Assembly (NCBI GenBank): GCA_049414625.1
Contig: JBMSAU010000098.1
Coordinates: forward strand, 1 to 31,496
Origin: WYEG01 sp049414625
GTDB lineage: Bacteria > Desulfobacterota > Thermodesulfobacteria > Thermodesulfobacteriales > Thermodesulfobacteriaceae
Direction: 5' to 3'
DNA length: 31,496 bases
Within the stretch, counting starts at the first letter, position 1. Every line of letters starts with the position of its first letter. The notes under the pieces were generated by a model. That model had not been told where the DNA came from and ran no database searches. It saw only the letters and a program-made list of their open reading frames with translations. Position numbers and translations under genes: made by a program. Shown piece by piece: positions 6,319 through 14,751 of this stretch.

Positions 6319-7575
6319 ATGCATTATTTCACTTATCATCTCAACGAACTGTACTGCGAGGAGGTGCCAGTTAAAGAAATCGTTAATCAATTTGGGACAC
6401 CTATCTACATCTACTCGGCAAGGACAATTAGAAGGCATTTTTCGGTATTTTCAGCAAGCTTTAAAGAAGTAGACCATCTCGTTTGCTATTCTGTAAAGGC
6501 TAATTCTAACCTTGCGGTGCTTGCTCTTCTTGGTAAGGAGGGGGCTGGTGCCGATGTGGTCTCTGCAGGTGAATTAGTAAGAGCTCTAAAGGCTGGCATA
6601 CCAGCAAGTAAAATCGTTTACTCAGGCGTTGGTAAAAGACCTAATGAGATTGAACTTGCTTTAAAGGCTGGCATCTTGATGTTTAATGTTGAAAGCTTAG
6701 AGGAGCTTGAATGTTTAGGAGAGATAGCAAAAGGCTTAGGAATTAAAGCTCCCTTTGCTGTACGGGTTAACCCAAACGTTGACCCTAAAACCCATCCCTA
6801 CATCTCTACGGGGCTTAAACAGAATAAATTTGGCATTCCTGAAGAAGAAGTCATCGATGTCTACCTTAGAGCTAAAAAAAATCCTTATCTTTTACCTATA
6901 GGGCTTGATGCTCACATCGGGTCTCAGATAACTGAGGTATCTCCATTTGTGTCTGCCTTAAGAAGGTTAAAAGCTCTTTGGAATGAACTAACAAGGCTTG
7001 GTTTTGAGCTAAGGTATCTTGACCTTGGTGGCGGGCTTGGCATCCCCTATGCTAATGAAGAGCCGCCTCCGCCTGAAGAATATGCCCGAGCCATCATTGA
7101 AGAATTGAAACCTTTAGACTGCACGCTTATTCTCGAGCCGGGAAGGGTCATCGTTGGTAACGCAGGCATCCTTGTCACAAGAGTTCTCTATCGCAAGACA
7201 AACAGAGATAAAAAATTCGTAATCGTTGATGCTGGAATGAACGACCTTATTAGACCCGTTCTGTATCAGGCTTATCATAAGATACAGCCTGTTAAGCTAA
7301 CCACCTCTGAGGAAGAGGTAGTAGATGTAGTTGGACCGGTGTGCGAAAGTGGAGATTTTTTTGCTCGGGATAGAAAGCTCCCCAAGCTTGAAAAGGGAGA
7401 CCTCCTTGCTATCATGAGCGCAGGAGCTTACGGCTTTGTGATGAGTTCCAACTATAACTCCCGCTGTCGTCCGGCAGAAGTCTTAGTTGACGGAGAAACC
7501 TTCTACCTTGTCAGAAAAAGAGAAACTATTGAGGACCTTATTTCTTTAGAGATAATCCCTGATTACCTTAAGTAA
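6319..7575 (+). CDS. lysA: Diaminopimelate decarboxylase
   Basis: A 418-residue PLP enzyme that decarboxylates meso-diaminopimelate to L-lysine, the last step of lysine synthesis. The PLP lysine is Lys60 in CYSVKANSN. HIGSQ (199-203), DLGGGLG (235-241) and EPGR (273-276) bind the cofactor phosphate, and Cys342 in PVCESGDFFA is the active-site cysteine supplied by the partner subunit. The length is normal for the family. The leaderless-type promoter directly upstream fixes ATG 6319 as the start. queA follows after 8 bases. Ornithine/arginine decarboxylases of the same fold lack the CESGD context, so the call is firm. Confidence 0.95.
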   Translation: MHYFTYHLNELYCEEVPVKEIVNQFGTPIYIYSARTIRRHFSVFSASFKEVDHLVCYSVKANSNLAVLALLGKEGAGADVVSAGELVRALKAGIPASKIVYSGVGKRPNEIELALKAGILMFNVESLEELECLGEIAKGLGIKAPFAVRVNPNVDPKTHPYISTGLKQNKFGIPEEEVIDVYLRAKKNPYLLPIGLDAHIGSQITEVSPFVSALRRLKALWNELTRLGFELRYLDLGGGLGIPYANEEPPPPEEYARAIIEELKPLDCTLILEPGRVIVGNAGILVTRVLYRKTNRDKKFVIVDAGMNDLIRPVLYQAYHKIQPVKLTTSEEEVVDVVGPVCESGDFFARDRKLPKLEKGDLLAIMSAGAYGFVMSSNYNSRCRPAEVLVDGETFYLVRKRETIEDLISLEIIPDYLK

Positions 7576-7583
7576 GACCTCAC

Positions 7584-8639
7584 ATGGCTGTTATACCTCC
7601 TGAATTCAACCTTGATTTCTACGATTATTCTCTACCTGAGGAGTTGATCGCTTACTATCCTTCTTCTAAAAGAGAAGAAAGTAAGCTCCTTGTTATAGAC
7701 CGAAAAAATCAAGCTTTTTATTTTCATGAAAAATTTTCAGAAATTGAAAAATACTTTAGACCGGGCGATGTTCTTGTGCTAAACAACACCAAAGTCTTTC
7801 CCGCAAGGATTAAGGCTAAAAAGCCAACTGGTGGAGTGGTTGAGGTCCTTCTTTTAAGCAAGCCTCATGGCTTCATCTTTCAAACGGAAGCTTTAATAAA
7901 AGGCAAACGGGTTAAACCTGGGACTCATTTCGTATCTGAAGGCGGGATGATAAGTTTTAGAGTTTTAGAGCGGAGAGAAGAGGGAAAGTATTATGTAGAG
8001 ATGCGAAGTGAAGTAAATTTAGACCTTGAAGAATTGATAAAAAAGGAAGGCAAAGCCCCTCTTCCTCCTTATATTAAGCGCGACCCAGAACAATTTGACT
8101 TACTACGCTATCAGACGGTTTATGCCGAGGAGGAAGGCTCAGTTGCTGCCCCAACCGCAGGTTTTCACTTTACTGAAGAACTTCTAAATCGTCTTTCACA
8201 ATTAGGTGTAAAGATAAAATTCATTACTCTACATGTTGGGTATGGCACTTTTAAATCTATTAGAACTAAAGATATAAGGAAACATCGCCTTGACCCAGAA
8301 TACATAAAAGTGCCTTCTGATGTAGTTGAAGAGGTCCGTTTAGCTTTATCTGAAGGAAGGAGGATTATTGCCTGCGGGACTACCACAGTTCGAGCCCTTG
8401 AATTTGTAGCAGAAAAAGGACTTTCACCTTACGAAGGGTTGTGCGACCTATACATCTATCCGAGTTATAAGTTTAAAGTAGTTTCAGCCATGATAACCAA
8501 CTTTCACTTGCCTAAATCTTCTCTTCTCCTTTTAGTTTGTGCCTTTGCCGGAAGAAACTTGGTTCTTAAAGCCTACGAGGAGGCAATAAAAAGAAGATAC
8601 AGGTTTTATTCTTATGGAGATGCGACCTTTATTATATAA
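7584..8639 (+). CDS. queA: S-adenosylmethionine:tRNA ribosyltransferase-isomerase
   Basis: A 351-residue enzyme that transfers and isomerises the ribosyl group of AdoMet to the 7-aminomethyl-7-deazaguanine base of tRNA, making epoxyqueuosine. Family marks are DYSLPEELIAYYP at the N-terminus, LVLNNTKVFPARI (about 63-75), SVAAPTAGFHFT, TLHVGYGTF and AMITNFHLPKSSLL. The length is typical. It is 8 bases behind lysA and is likely cotranscribed. The next step upstream in the pathway, tgt, is encoded 15 kb away at 23732, not adjacent as in many bacteria. Confidence 0.95.
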   Translation: MAVIPPEFNLDFYDYSLPEELIAYYPSSKREESKLLVIDRKNQAFYFHEKFSEIEKYFRPGDVLVLNNTKVFPARIKAKKPTGGVVEVLLLSKPHGFIFQTEALIKGKRVKPGTHFVSEGGMISFRVLERREEGKYYVEMRSEVNLDLEELIKKEGKAPLPPYIKRDPEQFDLLRYQTVYAEEEGSVAAPTAGFHFTEELLNRLSQLGVKIKFITLHVGYGTFKSIRTKDIRKHRLDPEYIKVPSDVVEEVRLALSEGRRIIACGTTTVRALEFVAEKGLSPYEGLCDLYIYPSYKFKVVSAMITNFHLPKSSLLLLVCAFAGRNLVLKAYEEAIKRRYRFYSYGDATFII

Positions 8640-8650
8640 ATATTCAGAGC

Positions 8651-8677
8651 TTGACAGTGCTTTAGTTAAAGTATAAA
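8651..8677 (+). promoter_or_regulatory. Promoter of the nuclease lipoprotein
   Basis: TTGACA (8651-8656) and TATAAA (8672-8677), spacer 15 bp, or ATAAAA with 16. A Shine-Dalgarno GGAGG (8705-8709) follows, 7 bases before TTG 8717. Confidence 0.5.
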
Positions 8678-8716
8678 AAAATAGCAAACTCCAAAAAATC
8701 ACTCGGAGGTTAAGCC

Positions 8717-9430
8717 TTGTTTAAAGTTGTTAGAAACCTCTTGATAATCCTAAGCCTTTTCTTTTTTCTTTCTCTTTTAGGAGCCTGTAAAAAAGGAGAG
8801 AAAGCAGAGGGAATAAAAGCTGTAGGACGGACTGAGATTTCCTGCCCCTCCGGAATGGAGGTTGTTGAGATTAAAAGGGCTGTAGATGGGGATACTGTGG
8901 AGTTAAAAACAGGGGAAATACTCCGGTATGCAGCCATAAATACCCTCGAAATTCGTACTGAAACAGGTGTTCCTGAACCTTTTGCTAAAGAGGCCTATCT
9001 TAGGAATAAAGAGTTGGTTGAGGGGAAAAAACTTTGCCTTGCCAAAAACATAAGAGAGAAGGATAGGTTTGGCAGACTTTTAGGTGAACTTTACTTCCCA
9101 AACGGGACTTCGGTCTCGGAAATCTTGGTTAAGGAGGGTTTAGCCCTCTGTTGTTGGTTTGAAGGAAGTGAAAACATTTTTGAAAAGTGCTTACCTATAC
9201 AGAGGTCGGCTATTAAGGCAAGGGTAGGGCTTTTCTCTTTGCTTGACAAGGCAGGACCAGGCCCTTACTACGGCAACAAAAACAGCAGAAGGTTTCATCA
9301 TCCAGCTTGCTCTAAGGATATTAACATAAAAAGAATGGTCGTGTTTAAAACGGCCGAAGAAGCTTTACTTGAAGGCTATTGCCCGGTTCGCACCTGCACA
9401 GAGTATGTATTTGGTAGAGCCGAGAATTAG
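8717..9430 (+). CDS. Staphylococcal nuclease-like lipoprotein with C-terminal Ada-type cysteine motif
   Basis: A 237-residue exported protein. Residues 1-24 form a lipoprotein signal with lipobox LGAC (Cys24), so it should be anchored to a membrane outside the cytoplasm. Residues about 48-175 are a thermonuclease-fold domain: the calcium/catalytic motif RAVDGDTVEL is present, as are the EKDRFGRLLGELY part and the typical VKEGLA. Residues about 187-232 resemble the small GNKNS..FH.P.C..........GY.PC..C module of Ada and of several secreted nucleases (YGNKNSRRFHHPAC, then YCPVRTC). The TTG start is supported by GGAGG at the right distance. Its end lies 3 bases from the convergent serS stop. Likely role: nucleic acid breakdown outside the cell membrane or nutrient/DNA processing; that is inference. 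Confidence 0.85.
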   Translation: MFKVVRNLLIILSLFFFLSLLGACKKGEKAEGIKAVGRTEISCPSGMEVVEIKRAVDGDTVELKTGEILRYAAINTLEIRTETGVPEPFAKEAYLRNKELVEGKKLCLAKNIREKDRFGRLLGELYFPNGTSVSEILVKEGLALCCWFEGSENIFEKCLPIQRSAIKARVGLFSLLDKAGPGPYYGNKNSRRFHHPACSKDINIKRMVVFKTAEEALLEGYCPVRTCTEYVFGRAEN

Positions 9431-9433
9431 ACC

Positions 9434-10720
9434 TTACTTAACGGGTTCTAATCTTTCTAAGCCACCCATGTAAGGGCGAAGGACTTCAGGAATAATAACC
9501 GAGCCATCTTCTTGTTGAAAGTTTTCGAGAATAGCCATCACAGTTCGTCCTATTGCTAATCCTGAGCCATTGAGAGTATGGACGAACCTTGGTTTCCCTC
9601 CACCCTTTGGACGATAGCGAATGTTAGCTCTGCGAGCCTGAAAATCCTCAAAGTTTGAGCAAGAAGATATTTCAATATATCTTCCTTGACCAGGAGCCCA
9701 AACCTCAATGTCATAGGTTTTAGCCGCTGCAAATCCTAAATCTCCGGTGCAAAGAAGGACGACGCGATAATGCAAACCAAGGAGCTGTAAAACCTCTTCG
9801 GCATCAAGGAGAAGACTTTCAAGTTCTTCGTATGAGGTCTCCGGGACCACAAACTTCACAAGCTCTACCTTGTTAAACTGATGCTGTCTAATTATCCCTC
9901 TTGTATCCCTTCCATGAGCCCCTGCTTCAGCCCTAAAACAAGGAGTATAGGCTGTATAATAGAGAGGAAGAACCTCTTCAGGAAGGATTTCATCTCGATG
10001 AAGGTTTGTTAACGGAACCTCTGCGGTAGGTATAAGATAAAAATCCCAATCTTCTACCTTAAATAGTTCCTCTCTAAATTTTGGAAGCTGCCCTGTGCCA
10101 AACATGGAGGCTGAATTGACAAGAAAAGGGGGAAGAACCTCTTTATAACCGTGCTTTTTCGTATGAAGGTCAAGCATAAAGTTGATGAGAGCGCGTTCAA
10201 GAAGGGCACCAACACCATAGTATACAGCAAACCTGCTTCCCGCAATCTTGGCTGCACGTTCAAAATCAAGGATACCAAGATTTACGCCGATCTCCCAATG
10301 AGGCTTTGGCTCAAAGTCAAACTTCGGGGGTTCACCCCAGCGTTTCACTACCACATTATCTTTGTCTGACTCTCCTACAGGAACGCTAACATGGGGAAGG
10401 TTTGGCAGGGTTACCAAGAGTTCCTTAAGCTCTTTCTCTACCCTTGAAAGCTCATCCTCAAGCTCTTTGAGCCTCTCCCCTAAGGATCTTACTTCTTGAG
10501 CAAGAAGAGAAGCTGAAGCTTCATCCCCTACCCTTTTTAACCTTCCAATTTCTTCCGATTTTACCCTCCTTTCATGACGAAGAGTTTCAACCTGTGTGAT
10601 AAGCTTCCGCCTTTCTTCATCTAAAGAAAGGATCTTATCAATCGGATAGTCCCCACCCCTAAGCTTCAATCTTTCCTTAACAAAATCCGGTCTTTCCCTA
10701 ATTAAATTTAGGTCAAGCAT
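9434..10720 (-). CDS. serS: Seryl-tRNA synthetase
   Basis: A 428-residue class II aminoacyl-tRNA synthetase that charges tRNA-Ser. The N-terminal 110 residues form the long antiparallel coiled coil that clasps the tRNA. Class II motifs are clear: TAEVPLTNLH and PCFRAEAGAHGRDTRGIIRQHQF (motif 2), and LNGSGLAIGRTVMAILENFQ (motif 3) with the class II arginine. EISSCSNFEDFQARR is the serine-specific region. The length is typical. It is transcribed alone, from a promoter whose -10 box lies only 6 nt from ATG 10720, so the mRNA should be leaderless. Its stop is 3 bases from that of the convergent nuclease gene with no terminator between them. Confidence 0.97.
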   Translation of the reverse strand: MLDLNLIRERPDFVKERLKLRGGDYPIDKILSLDEERRKLITQVETLRHERRVKSEEIGRLKRVGDEASASLLAQEVRSLGERLKELEDELSRVEKELKELLVTLPNLPHVSVPVGESDKDNVVVKRWGEPPKFDFEPKPHWEIGVNLGILDFERAAKIAGSRFAVYYGVGALLERALINFMLDLHTKKHGYKEVLPPFLVNSASMFGTGQLPKFREELFKVEDWDFYLIPTAEVPLTNLHRDEILPEEVLPLYYTAYTPCFRAEAGAHGRDTRGIIRQHQFNKVELVKFVVPETSYEELESLLLDAEEVLQLLGLHYRVVLLCTGDLGFAAAKTYDIEVWAPGQGRYIEISSCSNFEDFQARRANIRYRPKGGGKPRFVHTLNGSGLAIGRTVMAILENFQQEDGSVIIPEVLRPYMGGLERLEPVK

Positions 10721-10726
10721 GGTTCA

Positions 10727-10755
10727 ATCATATCCTAAAGAGTGGATTTTGTCAA
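10727..10755 (-). promoter_or_regulatory. serS promoter, predicted leaderless
   Basis: On the minus strand TTGACA (10755-10750), exactly 17 bp, TATGAT (10732-10727), then 6 nt to ATG 10720. Transcription should begin at the start codon. No ribosome binding site is present. Confidence 0.75.
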
Positions 10756-10792
10756 ACAATGGGTGAAGCTCTTTGAGCGTTGAATATTCCGC

Positions 10793-10820
10793 TTGTTTTT
10801 TGACAAAATTTAGGTAAGAT
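10793..10820 (+). promoter_or_regulatory. Possible promoter of the acpP operon
   Basis: TTGTTT (10793-10798), 16 bp, TAAGAT (10815-10820). The nearby consensus TTGACA (10800-10805) has no good -10 at the right distance. A 10-bp palindrome pair, TTTTGTCAAA (10747-10756) and TTTGACAAAA (10799-10808), flanks the divergent start region and could be an operator. Confidence 0.4.
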
Positions 10821-10847
10821 AAGCAAAAATCCCTTAAGGAGGGGCAA

Positions 10848-11090
10848 ATGTCAATAGAGGAGAAGGTCATCGAGATCATTTCTCAGAAGCTCAATCTATC
10901 TAAAGATCAAGTTAAACCTGAAGCCTCCTTTGTGGATGATTTAGGCGCAGATTCCCTTGATTTAGTGGAGTTAGTGATGGCTATGGAAGAGGCCTTTGGG
11001 ATGGAAGTCCCTGATGAAGACGCAGAAAAGCTTCGGACAGTAAAAGATGTTATAGAATATGTTAAGGCTAAAGTAGGCGATAAGGCATAA
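10848..11090 (+). CDS. acpP: Acyl carrier protein
   Basis: An 80-residue acidic protein that carries growing fatty acyl chains on a phosphopantetheine arm. The attachment serine is Ser36 in GADSLDLVELVMAMEE, the classic DSL motif. Length and charge are typical. A strong AAGGAGGGG ribosome binding site precedes ATG 10848. It heads the operon with fabF, its main partner, and acpS, the enzyme that adds its arm, three genes downstream. fabD, fabG and fabH, often next to acpP, are absent here. Confidence 0.97.
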   Translation: MSIEEKVIEIISQKLNLSKDQVKPEASFVDDLGADSLDLVELVMAMEEAFGMEVPDEDAEKLRTVKDVIEYVKAKVGDKA

Positions 11091-11099
11091 GGGGTTGAT

Positions 11100-12338
11100 A
11101 TGGAAAGAAGGGTTGTCGTCACTGGCATTGGTTGCGTTAGTCCTTTAGGTATTGGCGTTGATGAAACCTGGAAAGGCATCGTTGAAGGGAGGTCAGGGAT
11201 AACTCAAATTACTAAGTTTGATGCGAGCAATTTACCAAGTCAGATAGCGGGTGAAGTTAAAAATTTTAAACCACAAGATTTCATGCCCGAAAAGCTTGTT
11301 TCTCGCGTGGACACTTTTATACAATACGCTATAGCCAGCGCTCGCATGGCCTTGGAGGATGCAAAGCTTGTGAACACAGAGCTTGGAGAGAGGGCTGGTG
11401 TAATCATTGGTGTGGGAATGGGTGGAGTTGGGCTGGTAGAACACTACACAAGGATTTTTGATGAAAGGGGCTACAAAAGGGTTACGCCTTTTTTCATCCC
11501 CATGATCATCCCTAACATGGCGGCTGGGCAAGTGGCTATTCTCTTTGGAGTTAAAGGACCAAATTTAGCAGTTTGCACAGCTTGTGCCGCAGGAAACCAT
11601 GCCATTGGTGAAGCATACCGAATGATTAAAAATGGACTTATTGACATTGCTATCTGTGGGGGGACAGAAAGCTTAATTACCCCTCTGGCGGTAGCTGGCT
11701 TTGCTGTTATGAAGGCTCTATCAACAAGGAACGACGAGCCAGAAAAAGCAAGCAGACCCTTTGATGCTAAGAGAGATGGCTTTGTCATAGCCGAGGGCTC
11801 AGGTATTCTTGTTTTAGAAGAGCTCACTCATGCCCAAAAAAGAGGGGCAAAGATTTACGCTGAGCTGATTGGTTACGGAGCAACTTGCGATGCCTACCAC
11901 ATGACCGCTCCCTCCCCTGATGGTGAGGGTGCAGCAAATTGTATGAAATTAGCCCTTGAGGACGCAAACATTGCTCCTAACGAAGTTGATTACATAAACG
12001 CGCATGGAACCAGTACCCCTTTAAACGATGTTGTTGAAACTATAGCTATAAAAAAGGTGTTTGGCGAGCATGCATATAAGCTTATGGTTTCCTCGACTAA
12101 ATCCATGACTGGACATTTGCTTGGTGGGGCAGGAGGACTTGAGGCAGTTATCACTGTAAAAGCTTTAGAAACTGGTATCGTTCCACCTACTATCAATCTA
12201 GAAGAGCCAGACCCTGAATGTGACCTTGATTATGTACCAAACCAAGCAAGAAGGGTAAACATTAAGGTTGCCATGTCAAACGCCTTTGGGTTTGGGGGAA
12301 CAAATGCCTGTTTAGTTTTTAGAAAATGGGAGGGCTAG
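11100..12338 (+). CDS. fabF: 3-oxoacyl-[acyl-carrier-protein] synthase II
   Basis: A 412-residue condensing enzyme that extends acyl-ACP by two carbons from malonyl-ACP. Catalytic Cys162 lies in VCTACAAGNHAIG, and the two histidines are His302 (NAHGTSTPLND) and His339 (STKSMTGHLLG, with Lys334). The GFGGTNACLVF end is typical. The length matches FabF. It starts 9 bases after acpP, with GGGGTTGAT before ATG 11100. rpiB follows after one base. FabB is the alternative, but the sequence style and operon with acpP favour FabF. Confidence 0.96.
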   Translation: MERRVVVTGIGCVSPLGIGVDETWKGIVEGRSGITQITKFDASNLPSQIAGEVKNFKPQDFMPEKLVSRVDTFIQYAIASARMALEDAKLVNTELGERAGVIIGVGMGGVGLVEHYTRIFDERGYKRVTPFFIPMIIPNMAAGQVAILFGVKGPNLAVCTACAAGNHAIGEAYRMIKNGLIDIAICGGTESLITPLAVAGFAVMKALSTRNDEPEKASRPFDAKRDGFVIAEGSGILVLEELTHAQKRGAKIYAELIGYGATCDAYHMTAPSPDGEGAANCMKLALEDANIAPNEVDYINAHGTSTPLNDVVETIAIKKVFGEHAYKLMVSSTKSMTGHLLGGAGGLEAVITVKALETGIVPPTINLEEPDPECDLDYVPNQARRVNIKVAMSNAFGFGGTNACLVFRKWEG

Positions 12339-12339
12339 A

Positions 12340-12780
12340 ATGAAAATTGTTCTTGCTTCAGACCATGCCGGATTTTTTTTAAAGGAAAAGATTAAAGATT
12401 TTTTAACAAGTGAAGGCTATGAGGTAATCGATGTGGGCACAAATTCGCATGTCTCCGTTGATTATCCCGAGTACGGAGCTAAGGCCATCGAGTATATCCT
12501 TCAGGGAAAGGCTGAAAGAGGGATTTTAATCTGCGGGACAGGGATTGGGATGAGCATTGTAGCTAATCGCTTCCCTGGTATAAGAGCAGCACTTTGTCAT
12601 GAGCCATTTTCTGCTAAGATGGCAAGGAGGCACAATAACGCTAACGTCTTAGTTCTTGGAGGAAGACTAATCGGCGACGGCCTGGCCATCGAAATTGTAA
12701 AAACCTTTCTTACAGAGCCCTTTGAAGGAGGAAGACACGAAAGGCGTCTTAACATGATCGAAGCCCTACAACCAAAATGA
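12340..12780 (+). CDS. rpiB: Ribose-5-phosphate isomerase B
   Basis: A 146-residue enzyme that interconverts ribose 5-phosphate and ribulose 5-phosphate in the pentose phosphate pathway. SDHAG (7-11) and Cys65 in ICGTGIGMS are the active-site motifs of the RpiB/LacAB family, and the HEPFSAKMARRHNNANVL stretch is typical. The start is one base behind the fabF stop and the end shares ATGA with acpS. The fabF-rpiB pairing occurs in several anaerobic lineages; the reason is not known to me. The lactose-type LacA/B isomerases are an alternative but do not occur in such contexts. Confidence 0.95.
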   Translation: MKIVLASDHAGFFLKEKIKDFLTSEGYEVIDVGTNSHVSVDYPEYGAKAIEYILQGKAERGILICGTGIGMSIVANRFPGIRAALCHEPFSAKMARRHNNANVLVLGGRLIGDGLAIEIVKTFLTEPFEGGRHERRLNMIEALQPK

Positions 12781-13163
12781 TCGAAGTTCCCGTAGGTCTT
12801 GGTGTTGACCTTGTCTACATTCCAAGGCTTCAAAAACTCTGCGAAGTCTATGGGAAGAGATTTCTAACCAAAGTTTTTACAGAAGAAGAACTCATCTACG
12901 CTCAAAAAAAGCCAATCCCTTATCCCCATCTGGCAAGTTCCTTTGCTGTAAAGGAAGCTTTCTACAAAGCCCTGGGGGGTTATAGACCATTTCGTTTCAA
13001 AGAAATATCTCTAGTCCGAACCGAAAAAGGTCCTTCCGTGAAATTATCTGGTCGGGCAAAGGAAGTCTTTGAGGAAGTTGGTGGACAAAAAATTCTCCTT
13101 TCTGTTTCTCATGATTTTAACTATACTATAGCTGTAGTATTGATTGTAAAAGCTAAGGACTAA
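12777..13163 (+). CDS. acpS: Holo-[acyl-carrier-protein] synthase
   Basis: A 128-residue phosphopantetheinyl transferase that activates AcpP with the arm of coenzyme A. Magnesium ligands are visible as Asp11 in GLGVDLVYI and Glu60 in SSFAVKEAFYKALG, and the SVSHDFNYTIAVV end is typical. The length is normal. The start overlaps the rpiB stop as ATGA, so translation is probably coupled. Its place in the acpP operon fits its job. Confidence 0.95.
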   Translation: MIEVPVGLGVDLVYIPRLQKLCEVYGKRFLTKVFTEEELIYAQKKPIPYPHLASSFAVKEAFYKALGGYRPFRFKEISLVRTEKGPSVKLSGRAKEVFEEVGGQKILLSVSHDFNYTIAVVLIVKAKD

Positions 13164-13167
13164 AGGG

Positions 13168-14751
13168 ATGACCGGCCAGTTTGTGGCTGAAAGCTCAGAG
13201 ATGCAAAAACTTGACCGAGTGATAATGGATGATTTTGGACTCCTTCCTGAAGTCCTTATGGAGCGAGCAGGTCTTGGAGTTGCTCAGGTTATAAGAGAAA
13301 ATTTTCCTCCCAAGGATTACCAAAAAGTGTTGATCCTTTGCGGTCCAGGTAATAACGGTGGAGATGGCTTCGTTTGTGCAAGGTACCTTTCAGAAATGGG
13401 TTACCAAGTTTTTATAGGCATCTTTTCTGAGAAGAAAAAATACAAAGGAGAGGCTAAAAAAAACCTTATCCTTGCTCAAAAGCTCGGTTTATCTATAAAA
13501 AAAATAAACAATTTAGAAACTTTAAAAAGCATATTTGAGACCTTTCGTTCAGAGCTTGTGGTTGATGCCCTTTTTGGAACAGGATTAAAAAGAGCAATCT
13601 CTGGCCTCTTTGCCGAGGCGGTGGAATTCATAAACACCCTTACCAGTAAAAACCAAATTAAAGTAGTTGCTATAGACCTCCCATCAGGTATTTCTGCTGA
13701 TACAGGAGAGGTCTTAGGAGTTGCTGTAAAAGCTCACCTGACTGTGACTTTTGAATGCTTTAAGCATGGTCTCTTAAACTACCCTGGAAAAGCATACGCA
13801 GGGAAAATTATCGTTCTTCCCATAGGGTATGCATGGACCTATTTAGAAAAAGCAAACCTTCTTCCTAAATCAAGGTATTTAACCACTGAATACCTTGGAC
13901 AGATCTACCGTCCGAGGAGGGGTTACTACCATAAAGGCAAGTCTGGTCATCTATTGATTTTAGCTGGCTCAAAGGGAAAGAGCGGGGCAGGATATTTGAC
14001 GGCTCTTGGTGCTTTGAGGGCTGGAGCTGGTCTTGTGACCCTTGCCTGTCCGGAAAGTCTACAACCTATCTACGCAAGCATGCTACCCGAAGCATTAACC
14101 CTTGCCCTTCCTGAGGTTAACGGTGAGCCAAGTCCTAAAGCCTTGACGATAATTCTTGAGAGCCTTTCAAACAAAAAAGCTCTGGCCATAGGACCAGGTT
14201 TTGGTCTTTCAGACGAAGCTTTTGAGCTACTAAAATTCTTGCTAAAAGAAATCAATCTACCGGTTGTTCTTGACGCTGATGCCTTAACCCTTATAGCAAA
14301 AGACTTAACAATTTTGGAAGAATGCAAGGCTCCAAGGATCCTTACCCCTCATCCCGGAGAGGCAGCAAGGTTACTAAAAAAGGAAACTCAAGACATTTTG
14401 AAAGGTCGAAAGACTTCAGCCATAGAGTTGGCTAAGCTTACAGCCTCCATCGTAGTCCTAAAAGGACCTCATACTCTTATCGCAACCCCCGAGGGTGAGA
14501 CCTTCTATTCTCCCTTTGATGTTCCGGGAATGGCTCAGGGGGGAATGGGCGATGTGCTAACAGGGATAATAGGTGGCCTTTTAGCTCAGGGCTATAGTCC
14601 TTTGGAATCAGCCATACTCGGGGTATTCCTTCATGGTTCTTCTGGAGAGTGGTTAGCAAAAAGCTTAGGTCCGCAAGGCTTTACCGCAAGCGATGTAGCC
14701 AATCTTCTACCAAATATCTATCAAAGCTTTGAAATTTCTTATGATAGATGA
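13168..14751 (+). CDS. nnr: Bifunctional NAD(P)H-hydrate repair enzyme
   Basis: A 527-residue protein that repairs hydrated NADH and NADPH. The N-terminal epimerase domain (about 1-215) shows GPGNNGGDGFVCARYL, DALFGTGLKR and AIDLPSGISADTG. The C-terminal ADP-dependent dehydratase domain (about 245-520) shows GHLLILAGSKGKSGAGYL, AIGPGFGL, VVLDADALTL, LTPHPGEAARLL and GGMGDVLTGIIGGLLAQG. The fusion is the usual bacterial form. It starts 4 bases after acpS, and the PilZ gene begins within its last codons. acpS next to nnr is a common arrangement. Confidence 0.95.
   Translation: MTGQFVAESSEMQKLDRVIMDDFGLLPEVLMERAGLGVAQVIRENFPPKDYQKVLILCGPGNNGGDGFVCARYLSEMGYQVFIGIFSEKKKYKGEAKKNLILAQKLGLSIKKINNLETLKSIFETFRSELVVDALFGTGLKRAISGLFAEAVEFINTLTSKNQIKVVAIDLPSGISADTGEVLGVAVKAHLTVTFECFKHGLLNYPGKAYAGKIIVLPIGYAWTYLEKANLLPKSRYLTTEYLGQIYRPRRGYYHKGKSGHLLILAGSKGKSGAGYLTALGALRAGAGLVTLACPESLQPIYASMLPEALTLALPEVNGEPSPKALTIILESLSNKKALAIGPGFGLSDEAFELLKFLLKEINLPVVLDADALTLIAKDLTILEECKAPRILTPHPGEAARLLKKETQDILKGRKTSAIELAKLTASIVVLKGPHTLIATPEGETFYSPFDVPGMAQGGMGDVLTGIIGGLLAQGYSPLESAILGVFLHGSSGEWLAKSLGPQGFTASDVANLLPNIYQSFEISYDR

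Noticed and set aside
10800..10805. TTGACA as the -35 box of acpP
   Set aside because: No acceptable -10 hexamer lies 15-19 bp downstream; TTGTTT with TAAGAT fits better.
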